Of a stretch of DNA of 14,609 nt, positions 1 through 8,300 are shown piece by piece. Each line of letters begins with the position of its first letter. Position 1 is the stretch's first letter. The notes under the pieces are model-generated. The model was not told the origin of the DNA, ran no database searches, and worked only from the letters and a program-made list of their open reading frames with translations. The DNA is taken from NCBI GenBank assembly GCA_017527625.1, contig JAFXPV010000052.1, positions 1 through 14,609 on the forward strand, read 5' to 3'. The position numbers and the translations under genes were made by a program. The stretch comes from Bacteroidales bacterium (GTDB lineage: Bacteria; Bacteroidota; Bacteroidia; Bacteroidales; UBA932).

Positions 1-1169
1 ATATATTTGCGCGCGACGGCGACTCCTATGCGGTAGGGGAAAGGCCTCAGCGCGCTGTCCGCTTCCTTGAGCTTCTCCCTGATCTTGATGCCCTGGGGGC
101 AGCGTTTCTCGCATTTGCCGCATTCTATGCACTGTGATGCAAATGCAGGTTTCTCTCTCATCGAAACTGTCTGGACATACTGCCAGCGGCCGGAATGCTT
201 TGACTCCGAGTACATCGCATTATAGCAGCTGAAGGCTCCGGGGATGTCGACTCCCTGCGGGCAGGGCATACAATAGCGGCAGCCGGTGCAGCTGACTTTC
301 TCGGTCTTGCGGATTTCCCTGCGGATATCATCTATCAGTGCGAAATCTTCCTTGGTGAAAGCGCCGACGGCAGCTTCACACGCGGTGCGTATGTTCTCCT
401 CGACCATTTCTTCAGAATTCATCCCGGACAGGACTACAGTCACTTCGGGCTGGTTGTAGAGCCAGCGAAGGCCCCATTGTGCTGGAGTCCAGCCTCTCGG
501 ATTGCTCTCGATGGCTTTCTTCGCTCCCGGGGGCAGGGTGTTCACCAGTTTGCCGCCGCGCAGGGGCTCCATAATGACGACGTGCATTCCCTTGGCGGCA
601 GCGGCTTTAAGGCCTTCGACGCCGGCCTGGGTCAGCTCGTCCATATAGTTGTACTGTATCTGGCAGAAATCCCAGTCGTAGTCGTCAAGGATCTTCTTGA
701 ACTGCTCGGTGTTGCCGTGGAACGAGAATCCTATGTTGCGGATGGCCCCGGACTGTTTTTTAGAGGCGATCCATTCTTTGATGCCGAAGGCCTTCAGGGC
801 TTCCCACTGGGCGAAGTCGGTGACCATATGCATCAGGTAATAGTCGATGTAGTCCGTTTGCAGGCGCTTCAGCTGCTCGTCGAAATATTTGTCGATGGCG
901 GCGGCACGGTGAACCAGGAACTGGGGCAGCTTTGTGGCGATGAAGACTTTCTCCCTGAGGCCGTGCTTGCGCAGTATCTCTCCCAACGCAACTTCACTGC
1001 CCGGGTAGATGTATGCGGTGTCGTAGTAGTTCACGCCTGCCTCGTAAGCCTTGAGTATGAGTTTTTCGGCCTTCTCGATGTCTATCGAAGCCCCGGACCG
1101 CAAAAAGCGCATACATCCGAAGCCAAGTGCCGAAAGCGGCACGCCGTTTCTGTCTTTTCTGTATTGCAT
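1..1169 (-). CDS. Aldo/keto reductase with C-terminal double [4Fe-4S] domain (3' end cut by window edge)
   Basis: Predicted cytosolic NAD(P)H-dependent aldo/keto reductase of the subgroup fused to a ferredoxin-like tail; the substrate is unknown. Reading from the ATG at 1169, the AKR tetrad is visible as D50 (in YYDTAYIY), Y55, K80 (in IATKLP) and H114 (in YLMHM). The tail holds one cluster motif at C294, C297, C300, C303 followed by Pro, and a second at C347, C350, C353, C357 followed by Pro. The 389 codons present are close to the usual length of this subgroup, so only a few residues should be missing. The gene lies 12 bp after the YccF-family gene on the same strand, so the two are probably cotranscribed. 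No strong Shine-Dalgarno precedes it. The Fe-S tail suggests electrons may come from or go to a ferredoxin-type carrier (inference). The family call is firm; the physiological role is not. Confidence 0.93.
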   Translation of the reverse strand, partial: MQYRKDRNGVPLSALGFGCMRFLRSGASIDIEKAEKLILKAYEAGVNYYDTAYIYPGSEVALGEILRKHGLREKVFIATKLPQFLVHRAAAIDKYFDEQLKRLQTDYIDYYLMHMVTDFAQWEALKAFGIKEWIASKKQSGAIRNIGFSFHGNTEQFKKILDDYDWDFCQIQYNYMDELTQAGVEGLKAAAAKGMHVVIMEPLRGGKLVNTLPPGAKKAIESNPRGWTPAQWGLRWLYNQPEVTVVLSGMNSEEMVEENIRTACEAAVGAFTKEDFALIDDIRREIRKTEKVSCTGCRYCMPCPQGVDIPGAFSCYNAMYSESKHSGRWQYVQTVSMREKPAFASQCIECGKCEKRCPQGIKIREKLKEADSALRPFPYRIGVAVARKY

Positions 1170-1181
1170 TGTAAGAAAGAT

Positions 1182-1550
1182 TTATTGTACTGTCTTGCCG
1201 AAAGGCAGCAGGGTGGGCAGTATCATCTTGAAATGCTGCAGGCCGAAAGGTATGCCTACGATTGTGATGCACAGGATGACGCCGAAAGTCAGGTGGATGA
1301 CAGCAATCTCCCACCATCCGCACAGAATCCAGATTATGTTCATTGCAGTCGAAACGCAGCCGGGCTCTCCTGGCTTGTCTACAATCTCGTGACCGAAGGG
1401 CCACAGGGCGTATGTCCCGAACTTGAATAACTGAACGCCGAAAGGAATTCCTATGAAGGTAAGGCACAGCAGGAATCCCACGAGATAGTATATCATCGCA
1501 ACCAGGAAACCTCCGAGCAGAAACCACAGGATATTGCCGATTGTTTTCAT
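1182..1550 (-). CDS. YccF-domain (DUF307) small inner-membrane protein
   Basis: A 122-residue hydrophobic protein of the YccF family, whose molecular function is unknown. It is an internal duplication: residues 25-53 and 90-118 each contain a hydrophobic run, then GIPFG, then LFK or HFK, and end in a Pro-Phe-Gly turn. This two-copy layout is typical of the family. Hydrophobic stretches at about 7-35, 68-80 and 83-100 suggest several membrane segments. The ATG at 1550 is the first in frame and is followed by a plausible N-terminus (Lys2, then hydrophobic). It is the first gene of a minus-strand unit with the aldo/keto reductase and is divergent from the glycan operon; about 75 bp separate the two start codons. 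I see no TAnnTTTG box on the minus strand of that gap. Family assignment is confident and no function can be inferred. Confidence 0.9.
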   Translation of the reverse strand: MKTIGNILWFLLGGFLVAMIYYLVGFLLCLTFIGIPFGVQLFKFGTYALWPFGHEIVDKPGEPGCVSTAMNIIWILCGWWEIAVIHLTFGVILCITIVGIPFGLQHFKMILPTLLPFGKTVQ

Positions 1551-1594
1551 TGCAGTATGAGATTATTGACAGCGCAATTTAGTGATTATTGTGC

Positions 1595-1602
1595 TAAATT
1601 TG
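1595..1602 (+). promoter_or_regulatory. Putative Bacteroidota -7 promoter box (TAAATTTG) for the glycan operon
   Basis: TAAATTTG matches the Bacteroides -7 consensus TAnnTTTG exactly and lies 23 bp before the ATG at 1626, which would give a short leader of roughly 15-18 nt. The nearest upstream TTG (1566-1568) is 26 bp away, longer than the usual spacer, so the -33 element is weak or absent. The same 11 bases (box plus GAAT-type extension) recur before the third gene of the operon. Confidence 0.45.
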
Positions 1603-1625
1603 AATGATTGTTAGCATATACCGCA

Positions 1626-3044
1626 ATGAGCAAAGCGTCTTTTGTCACTTGGATGATATTGTTATCTCTTGTCGTCAGCTGTTCATACCGCCACACTGAC
1701 GACGGCTACAAGATCAATTCAGACGGGGTTATAGTCACTTCAGTGCCGCACAGGGCCAAGGGGCAGACCGATGTCCTAGGCCTGACCGTCCCTGCGATTG
1801 ATACGGTGCGCGTGGGTTTCGTGGGGCTGGGGATGAGGGGTAGCGATGCCGTGGTGCGCTATACCTACGTTCCCGGAGTGAAGATCACTGCTATCTGCGA
1901 TGTGGAGCCTGACCGTGTCAAGGCTTCCCAGAAAGACCTTGCTGAACGCGGTTTTCCGGCCGCTGCCGAGTATGCAGGCGATCTTCAGGCCTACAAGAAA
2001 CTCTGTGAAGATCCGAATGTTGACCTGGTGTATATCTGCACTGACTGGGAACATCACGTGCCGGTTGCTCTCTATGCTATGGAGCACGGCAAGCACGCTG
2101 CCATAGAAGTGCCTTCGGCCTATTCGCTGAAAGACTGCTGGGCCCTTGTGGATATGGCGGAGAAGACCCGGCTGCACTGTATGATCCTGGAGAACTGCTG
2201 CTACGATTTCTTCGAGCTGTCCACCCTCCAGATGGCCCGCGAAGGCCTATTCGGAGAGGTGGTCCACGCCGAAGGAGCGTACTGCCACAATCTCGATCCC
2301 TTTTGGGATGAATACTGGAACAGCTGGCGCCTGACCTTCAACAAGGAACACAGGGGTGATGCGTACCCTACACACGGCTTCGGCCCCGTATGCCAGGTGC
2401 TCAACATCCACCGCGGCGACAGGCTCAAGACTCTGGTGGCGATGGATACCAAAGCCTTCAACGGTCCCAGGCACGTGGCGGCACGTGGCGGTGAGAATCC
2501 CGACGACTTTGCTAACGGAGATGTCTCGACCACCGTCATCCGCACTGAAAAAGGCAAGACTGTCCTCATAGAGCACGATGTGATGAATCCCCGTCCCTAC
2601 AGCCGTATGTATCAGGTCGTGGGCACGGAAGGGTATGCGGGTAAATACCCGCTCCAGCAGCTCTGTTTCAGGAAGGAGGCCCTGGCCGGCGAAGCAGTGG
2701 ACTATGCGCACCTTAAAGGAGAGACCGTGCTGACCGGCGATAAACTTGATGAGTTTATGGAGCAGCACCGCAGCCCCATACTGACTCCAGAGCTGGAGGC
2801 CCTTGCAAAGGAAGTCGGAGGCCACGGCGGTATGGACTTCATAATGGACTACCGGCTCATCTACTGCCTGCGCAACGCCCTTCCGCTGGATATGGATGTC
2901 TACGACCTTGCCGAATGGTGCTGCGTGAGCGAGCTGTCGGCTATTTCTATGAAGCACGGAGGCCGGCCGGTCGAAGTGCCGGATTTCACCCGCGGAGCCT
3001 GGGACAGGATTGACGGTTTTTCATACGCTTTTGCTGAGGAATAA
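1626..3044 (+). CDS. GH109 alpha-N-acetylgalactosaminidase-like lipoprotein (Gfo/Idh/MocA fold)
   Basis: Predicted NAD-dependent glycosidase that removes terminal alpha-GalNAc by a transient redox mechanism, acting outside the cytoplasm. The ATG at 1626 gives 472 residues and a lipoprotein signal ending VVS-C19; a TTG at 1608 is also open but adds six residues and would be nearly leaderless. The Rossmann domain shows GLGMRG (67-72) and D92. GH109-type NAD and substrate motifs follow: WEHH (141-144), EVPS (161-164), LENCCY (188-193), YPTHG (247-251) and GGHGG (398-402). The C-terminus, with DVYDLAEWCC and EVPDFTRG, closely resembles Bacteroides GH109 proteins from memory. There is no twin-arginine motif. 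The next gene, a HexNAc kinase, starts 1 bp after the stop, which supports GalNAc release as the job. Some relatives in the wider oxidoreductase family are dehydrogenases, but these motifs favour GH109. Confidence 0.92.
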   Translation: MSKASFVTWMILLSLVVSCSYRHTDDGYKINSDGVIVTSVPHRAKGQTDVLGLTVPAIDTVRVGFVGLGMRGSDAVVRYTYVPGVKITAICDVEPDRVKASQKDLAERGFPAAAEYAGDLQAYKKLCEDPNVDLVYICTDWEHHVPVALYAMEHGKHAAIEVPSAYSLKDCWALVDMAEKTRLHCMILENCCYDFFELSTLQMAREGLFGEVVHAEGAYCHNLDPFWDEYWNSWRLTFNKEHRGDAYPTHGFGPVCQVLNIHRGDRLKTLVAMDTKAFNGPRHVAARGGENPDDFANGDVSTTVIRTEKGKTVLIEHDVMNPRPYSRMYQVVGTEGYAGKYPLQQLCFRKEALAGEAVDYAHLKGETVLTGDKLDEFMEQHRSPILTPELEALAKEVGGHGGMDFIMDYRLIYCLRNALPLDMDVYDLAEWCCVSELSAISMKHGGRPVEVPDFTRGAWDRIDGFSYAFAEE

Positions 3045-3045
3045 A

Positions 3046-4128
3046 ATGGCAGACCTGACAGAAATAGCAGGCCGTTTCGCGCTGGAAGGCAACCCTGTCG
3101 AGGTCAGGCCTCTAGGGGAGGGCTTCATCAATGACACATTTGTCGTGGCTACTGACGGTCCTCGCCGTTACATCCTGCAGCGCAAGAACAAGGCTGTGTT
3201 CCCTGACGTGCCGGCGATGATGGACAACATCGCCGCCGTGACCGCGCACATCAAGAAGAAAGTGGCTGACCCCCTGAGGGAGACACTGACAGTAATCCCG
3301 GCTGCCGACGGCAAGCTTTATCACCAGGATGACGAAGGGGAATACTGGGCGGTGTGCCTGTTCATTGAAGATACCGTGACATACGACGTGGTTTCATCTG
3401 CTGAAATGGCCCGGCAGGGAGGCATCGGCATCGGACGGTTCCAGGCGCTGCTGGCCGATTTCGACAGACCGCTGGCAGAAGTCATAAAAGGCTTCCATAA
3501 CATCCGCTGGCGTTTCACCCAATGGGACGGCAGCCTGGGAGCCGACAAGGCCGGAAGGACTTCCTCTGTGGCCGAAGAGATAGCCTTCGTCGAGGAAAGG
3601 CGCGCCCGGATGCTCTCCTTCTGGAAATTGGTGGAGGACGGAGTGCTCCCGCGGCGCGTGACGCACAACGACACCAAACTCAGCAACATCCTTTTCGACA
3701 GGAACAGCGGCGAAGTGCTCTGCGCCATCGACCTCGACACGGTGATGAGCAGCACCTCCCTGAACGACGTGGGAGACGCCATACGTTCCTACGCCAACGC
3801 CACCGTCGAAGACGATCCGGACTTCGGGAAGGTGACCCTCAGGCTGGATATGTACGAAGCATATATGGACGGCTATCTGTCCGAGAGGAGCGGCAGCCTG
3901 GCTGCTTCCGAAAAGGAATGGCTGGCCTTCGCTCCGCTATACATAACTTATGAGCAGGTCCTGCGTTTCCTGATGGACTACATCGACGGAGACACCTACT
4001 ACAAGGTCAGGTATGCAGGGCACAACCTCGTGCGTACCCGCTCCCAGATGACCCTGTTGCGAAGTATGGAGGCAAACTACGGGGCGATGCAGGACATTGT
4101 TAAGAAACTATTGTATAAATTTGAATAA
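3046..4128 (+). CDS. NahK-like N-acetylhexosamine 1-kinase (APH-fold phosphotransferase)
   Basis: Predicted cytosolic kinase of the aminoglycoside-phosphotransferase fold, most like N-acetylhexosamine 1-kinase, which makes GalNAc-1-phosphate or GlcNAc-1-phosphate from ATP and the free sugar. It has 360 residues, matching the roughly 360 of Bifidobacterium NahK. Seen in the sequence: a nucleotide-loop-like GEGFINDTF (24-32), the Brenner motif HNDTKLSN (207-214, catalytic D209), and the metal-binding segment AIDLDTV with D229 and D231. The ATG at 3046 is chosen because it sits 1 bp after the upstream stop with AGGA about 8 bases upstream; an in-frame TTG at 3010 would overlap that gene. Pairing with GH109 fits salvage of released GalNAc. 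Similar Bacteroidota proteins are often labelled generic phosphotransferases, so the sugar specificity is inference. Confidence 0.85.
   Translation: MADLTEIAGRFALEGNPVEVRPLGEGFINDTFVVATDGPRRYILQRKNKAVFPDVPAMMDNIAAVTAHIKKKVADPLRETLTVIPAADGKLYHQDDEGEYWAVCLFIEDTVTYDVVSSAEMARQGGIGIGRFQALLADFDRPLAEVIKGFHNIRWRFTQWDGSLGADKAGRTSSVAEEIAFVEERRARMLSFWKLVEDGVLPRRVTHNDTKLSNILFDRNSGEVLCAIDLDTVMSSTSLNDVGDAIRSYANATVEDDPDFGKVTLRLDMYEAYMDGYLSERSGSLAASEKEWLAFAPLYITYEQVLRFLMDYIDGDTYYKVRYAGHNLVRTRSQMTLLRSMEANYGAMQDIVKKLLYKFE
4116..4123 (+). promoter_or_regulatory. Putative internal -7 promoter box (TAAATTTG) before the GH43-like gene
   Basis: An exact TAnnTTTG match inside the last codons of the kinase gene, 21 bp before the ATG at 4145. 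With its flank it is identical over 11 bases to the box at 1595 and has nearly the same spacing to the start codon. A TTG lies at 4097-4099, giving a 16-bp spacer, a little short. The box also encodes the kinase C-terminus (Lys-Phe-Glu), so chance is possible. Confidence 0.35.
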
Positions 4129-4144
4129 TCTTAAACAATCAACT

Positions 4145-5317
4145 ATGAAGCTTCTTAGAATTGCCGCAATGACATTGTTCTGCGCTGTCATTGCCATCTC
4201 CTGCAAGGAGAAACCCGTTGACTGCACTCCGGTGAAAAAAGAAATCCAGCCCGTCGAGCAGGCGCCCCGCGCCGACCCCGGCCAGCGCAATTTCGGCGGA
4301 GGAATGACTGCCCCCGCAAACCGCGACACCACCGGAATGGCCGAGCGTATGCGCCGTATGCGCGAGGAACAGAACCGCATCCGCACCGTCCACTTCAACG
4401 ACCTGTCGATGAGCGACCCTTATATCCTCGCTGACGAGGCGACCAAGACATATTACCTCACCAGTTCAGGCGGACGCCAGTACCGCAGCAAGGACCTCGT
4501 GATGTGGGAAGGCCCCTACAACGTGATCGACCTGTCCGGAACCTGGTGCGAGAAAGCAGGTTTCGCCGCAGCAGCTGAAATCCACAAGATCGGCAACTAC
4601 TACTATTACGCCGGCACCTGGAGCGACCACAGCGAAATCATCCAGGCCATCCCGCGCCGCTACAACGTGCCTCACAACCAGACCTATCTTCTCCGTTCGG
4701 AGAGTCCCGAAGGCCCGTTCGTTCCTTTCTCAGTCCCTCCCGGCTATGACTATCAGCCCTATGAGTGGGATTGCATCGACGGCACGCTTTACGAAGAGGA
4801 CGGCCACATATATATGATCTTCGTACACGAATGGACACAGCTGATCGACGGAACGATGGACTACATCGAACTGTCACCCGACCTGACAAAGACCATCTCA
4901 GAATGGCCTGTTACTATGTTCCGCGCTTCAGAGTGCCCTCCTTGCGGCGAGATGAACAGCCTTGGTGAAGCCACCTTCGGCCTCAAGATGCCCGGCTGGG
5001 TGACCGACGGTCCGCAGATGTTCCGCACCCAGACAGGCAAGCTTGGAATGCTCTGGTCTACCTGGGGCAAGGAGCGCTACCTGCAGGTCGTATGCTACTC
5101 TGAGTCCGGTACCATTGCAGGTCCCTGGATTCAGGAGCCGGAACCTTTCCTGGCCAACAACTCAGGCCACGGTATGCTCTTCCGCACCTTCGACGGCGAG
5201 CTCCGCTATGTCGTCCATCATTCTGAAGGCAACGGTCCCCGCAAGCCTCAGTACTGGACTGTCGACGACTCGGGCGACAAACTCGTGCTCGGCAAGCAGA
5301 TTGTCTTGAAACAATAG
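4145..5317 (+). CDS. GH43-like five-bladed beta-propeller glycosidase, lipoprotein
   Basis: Predicted exported exo-glycosidase of clan GH-F type; family 43 members commonly release arabinose, xylose or galactose. The ATG at 4145 gives 390 residues with a signal peptide ending AIS-C20, so a lipid-anchored protein is likely. Residues 21-80 form a Pro/Arg/Gln-rich linker, and the propeller starts near 84. The general-base motif SDPYIL gives D91, and CIDGTLY gives D212 as the pKa-modulating Asp. The third motif reads VTDGPQMFR, so the position that is Glu (EGP) in many GH43 enzymes is D288. Repeated blade-like motifs include YYYYAGTW, IYMIFVHEW and LGMLWSTW. The gene starts 16 bp after the kinase and ends 5 bp before the rhamnosidase. 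The fold is confident; the substrate cannot be named, and I cannot assign the subfamily. Confidence 0.82.
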   Translation: MKLLRIAAMTLFCAVIAISCKEKPVDCTPVKKEIQPVEQAPRADPGQRNFGGGMTAPANRDTTGMAERMRRMREEQNRIRTVHFNDLSMSDPYILADEATKTYYLTSSGGRQYRSKDLVMWEGPYNVIDLSGTWCEKAGFAAAAEIHKIGNYYYYAGTWSDHSEIIQAIPRRYNVPHNQTYLLRSESPEGPFVPFSVPPGYDYQPYEWDCIDGTLYEEDGHIYMIFVHEWTQLIDGTMDYIELSPDLTKTISEWPVTMFRASECPPCGEMNSLGEATFGLKMPGWVTDGPQMFRTQTGKLGMLWSTWGKERYLQVVCYSESGTIAGPWIQEPEPFLANNSGHGMLFRTFDGELRYVVHHSEGNGPRKPQYWTVDDSGDKLVLGKQIVLKQ

Positions 5318-5322
5318 AACAA

Positions 5323-8300
5323 ATGAAACGGATATCATTCGGCATAGCGCTGCTGGCCATATTCTGTCAGACGGCAGTGGCTGCCACATCAATCAAAGAT
5401 TTCAGGGTCCAGCACAGCGACCGGCCTCTTTCAGTCGAAGACAGGCATCCCGTCTTCAGCTGGCGGATGGAATCGAATGCCAGAGGACAGAAGCAGACTG
5501 CGTATCAGATTTCGGTGATCCGCGAGGTCGACGGCAGCGAACTTTGGAATACCGGCAAGGTGGAAAGTTCGCAGTCGGTAGACATACCCTATCAGGGCGT
5601 CGCTCTGCAGGCTGAAAAGGGCTATGGCGTGAAGCTTACCGTCTGGGATAATGACGGCAGCCGGTGGGAGGCTTCGACCCGCTTTGAAACCGGTATTATG
5701 AATCCCCGTATCAGCGCGTGGGGCGGCGCCGACTGGGTCGGTGTGAAGCAGCTCAAGCTGGATGCTGCGTCCCAGGCAATCTTCCAGATTGAATCAGATT
5801 TCAGGCTGGTCAAAGGAGATGTGGCTTCTTTCATCCTCGGTGCCGATGATATCCGTTTGAAAAACAGTTTCCTGAACGACTTCGGGGTACAGTCGGCCGA
5901 GAACTACATCAAGGTCGACGTCGACTTCGCCAAGCAGGAATTACGTATCTTCAGGGTAGGATACTACAAGGAAGACCGCTCTGACGTACCGTTTGTCACC
6001 ATCAACAAGACTTCATATCCCCAGTGCAATCTGGATGAAGTGTTCGCAGCCAAAGCCAAGACTGCTTCCCATCATTTGAAAATCACGGTCGAGGCGAGCA
6101 ATATCAACTTCGTGCTTGACGGAAAGGACATCATCAGCACTCCGCCCCGTGCCCGCGGTTTCGGCGGTGGCGGTGGCGGCGGTTTCTCCGTCGGAATGAC
6201 GGGCGGCGCCCGCAGCGCGGCGTCCAACTTCACTATCGGCAAGCTGGGAAGCGGAGGCAACTATCCTTCTTTCCCCAACCTCAACTCAGTGGGATTCGCT
6301 GCGGCGGCGGGCTGTGAAGTGGTTTACTCGGACTACCGGATAATGAATGCAGGCCAGAGTGAGGACATAGTCGTTTTCGACTCAGTCCACGGCCCCGGCT
6401 ACGGCATTTTTGAAGGAAAACCGGGCGTTACCGTGCGCGGCGGGGACATAACCGTGGCGAATGAGGGCCCGCGTGAACTGCGCTTCTGGGCTGATCCCAG
6501 CTATGGGGCAGAAACTATGCTCCGCACTGAGTTCACTCTTGCCGACAAGCCTGTGAAGCAGGCCAGGCTGTATGCGTCTGCGATGGGTGTCTACACTCTC
6601 TACCTCAATGGCAGCAGGGTGGGAGAGGACTGGTTCGCTCCCGGGGACAGCCAGTATCGCGAGACCATAACCTACCAGACTTACGACGTGACGGACCTTC
6701 TCAAGGGCGGCAGCAACGCTATGGGTGCCGAGCTGGCTTCCGGCTGGTACACCGGCTATATGACGTTTACGATAAGCAACTACAATTTCTTCGGAGACTA
6801 CGAAGCCCTGCTGTCGCGTCTTGTGGTGACGTATGAGGACGGTACCAAGGACGTCTTTGTTTCAAATCCGGACAGCTGGAAAGCTTTCAAGGACGGTCCG
6901 GTTCGCAACGGCAGTTTCTTCCAGGGAGAGCGGTACGACGCTTCCAAGGTCGTGAAAGGCTGGACTCTCGCAGGCTTCGACGACAGCGCCTGGCTTGATG
7001 CCGAGCGAATTGAGAAAAGGGACTGGATCGACTTCGACATCGTAGCCCGCTACGATGAGGTGGTGCGCCTTCGCGAAGTCCTCACTGCCGCCGAGGTGAT
7101 GCCTGTCCACAGCGCCGACGGCCATACCTACATCTACAATATGGGAGTGAATATGGTGGGTGTCCCGTCGATCACTATCCCAGAAGGCTGGCTCAAGGCA
7201 GGTGACAAGATAACCCTGGCTTACGGTGAGCAGGTTTATCCCGGTCTCAAGGGCGACAAGAAAGAGTATGTGGCCCGTTTTGGCAAGAAGGGCCGTGATG
7301 TGGCCGGACATATCCTGTTCGAGACAAACAGGGCCGCGATGGACCTTGATGTATACATTGCTGACGGCTCGTCGCAGGTTACAATCCAGCCGTCTGCGAC
7401 CTATCGAGGCTACCAGTATGTACAGGTGACCCTTCCTTCCCACGTCGGACCGCTGCCTCTGGAGAATGTCAAGGGCCTCGTGCTGTCGTCATCAGAAATC
7501 CCGACCGGACGATACTTTGCCACAACTTCCGACGGCAAGACAGGCACGCTTGTAAACCAGCTTTTCAAGAACATCCAGCGCAGCCAGTTGGGCAATTTCT
7601 TCACCATACCGACCGACTGCCCGCAGCGCAACGAGCGTATGGGCTGGACCGGCGATGCACAGGCCTACACCCGCACCGGCATCTACAATGCCAACACCCA
7701 GAACTTCTACCGCCAGTGGATGGTGGCCCTCAGGGCTGACCAGGGCGTAGGCAACGATCGCGAGGTGCCCGGCGGCATCGGATCGACCGTACCCACATAC
7801 AACCGCGCCGACGACCCGAGCTTCGCCACAGGAACTACCTGGAGCGCCGCTGTCTGCCAGGTGCCCTGGCAGATGTACATCCAGTACGGAGACAAACAGA
7901 TCATACGCGAGAACATCGAAACTATGATGGACTGGCTCAACGGAATGGCATTCTACAAGGCCAGCGACGAGTATCCCTATTTGTCTTCGAAAGCTGCCGG
8001 ACTTGCAGACTGGCTGGCCCTCGACAACCGCACTCCTTCCGACCTTGTGAATAACGCCATATACATTTATATGATGGAAGTGACGGCTGTGATGGCCGAA
8101 GCGATAGGCCGTGACGACTATGCCACCATTCTCCGGGACAGGCACGACAAGGCCAAGGCAGACTGGAACCGCGCCTATGTAAACCCCGTCACCGGCAAGA
8201 CCCGCGGCCTGAACGGACACACGGTCCACTCGCAGGCTTCCTATGCGACCCCTCTGAATTTCAACTGCTTCTCAGAAGAGAACAAGGCCAGGGCAGAGGC

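Noticed and set aside
477..1430. 317-codon open frame on the plus strand
   Set aside because: Antisense to the aldo/keto reductase and YccF genes, both with clear family motifs; it spans two real genes and has no domain of its own.
1608..1625. Upstream TTG start for the GH109 gene
   Set aside because: It would put six residues before a good lipoprotein signal and lies almost on the predicted transcription start; the ATG at 1626 gives a typical 19-residue signal.
2471..2490. Tandem 10-mer (GCACGTGGCG twice) in the GH109 gene
   Set aside because: Exact but only two copies, and ten bases is not a codon multiple, so a recent duplication would have broken the frame. The encoded protein reads through normally, so it is probably chance.
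3010..3045. Upstream TTG start for the kinase gene
   Set aside because: It would overlap the GH109 coding end by 35 bases and adds residues not expected in NahK-like proteins; the ATG at 3046 has an AGGA upstream.
6157..6192. Glycine-codon tract in GH78 considered as a hypervariable or slippage repeat
   Set aside because: The codons alternate GGC and GGT without a pure long repeat unit, so phase-variable slippage is unlikely. It is kept only as part of the insertion finding.
7492..8229. 245-codon open frame on the minus strand
   Set aside because: Antisense to the catalytic core of the GH78 gene, where the sense frame carries the diagnostic motifs.
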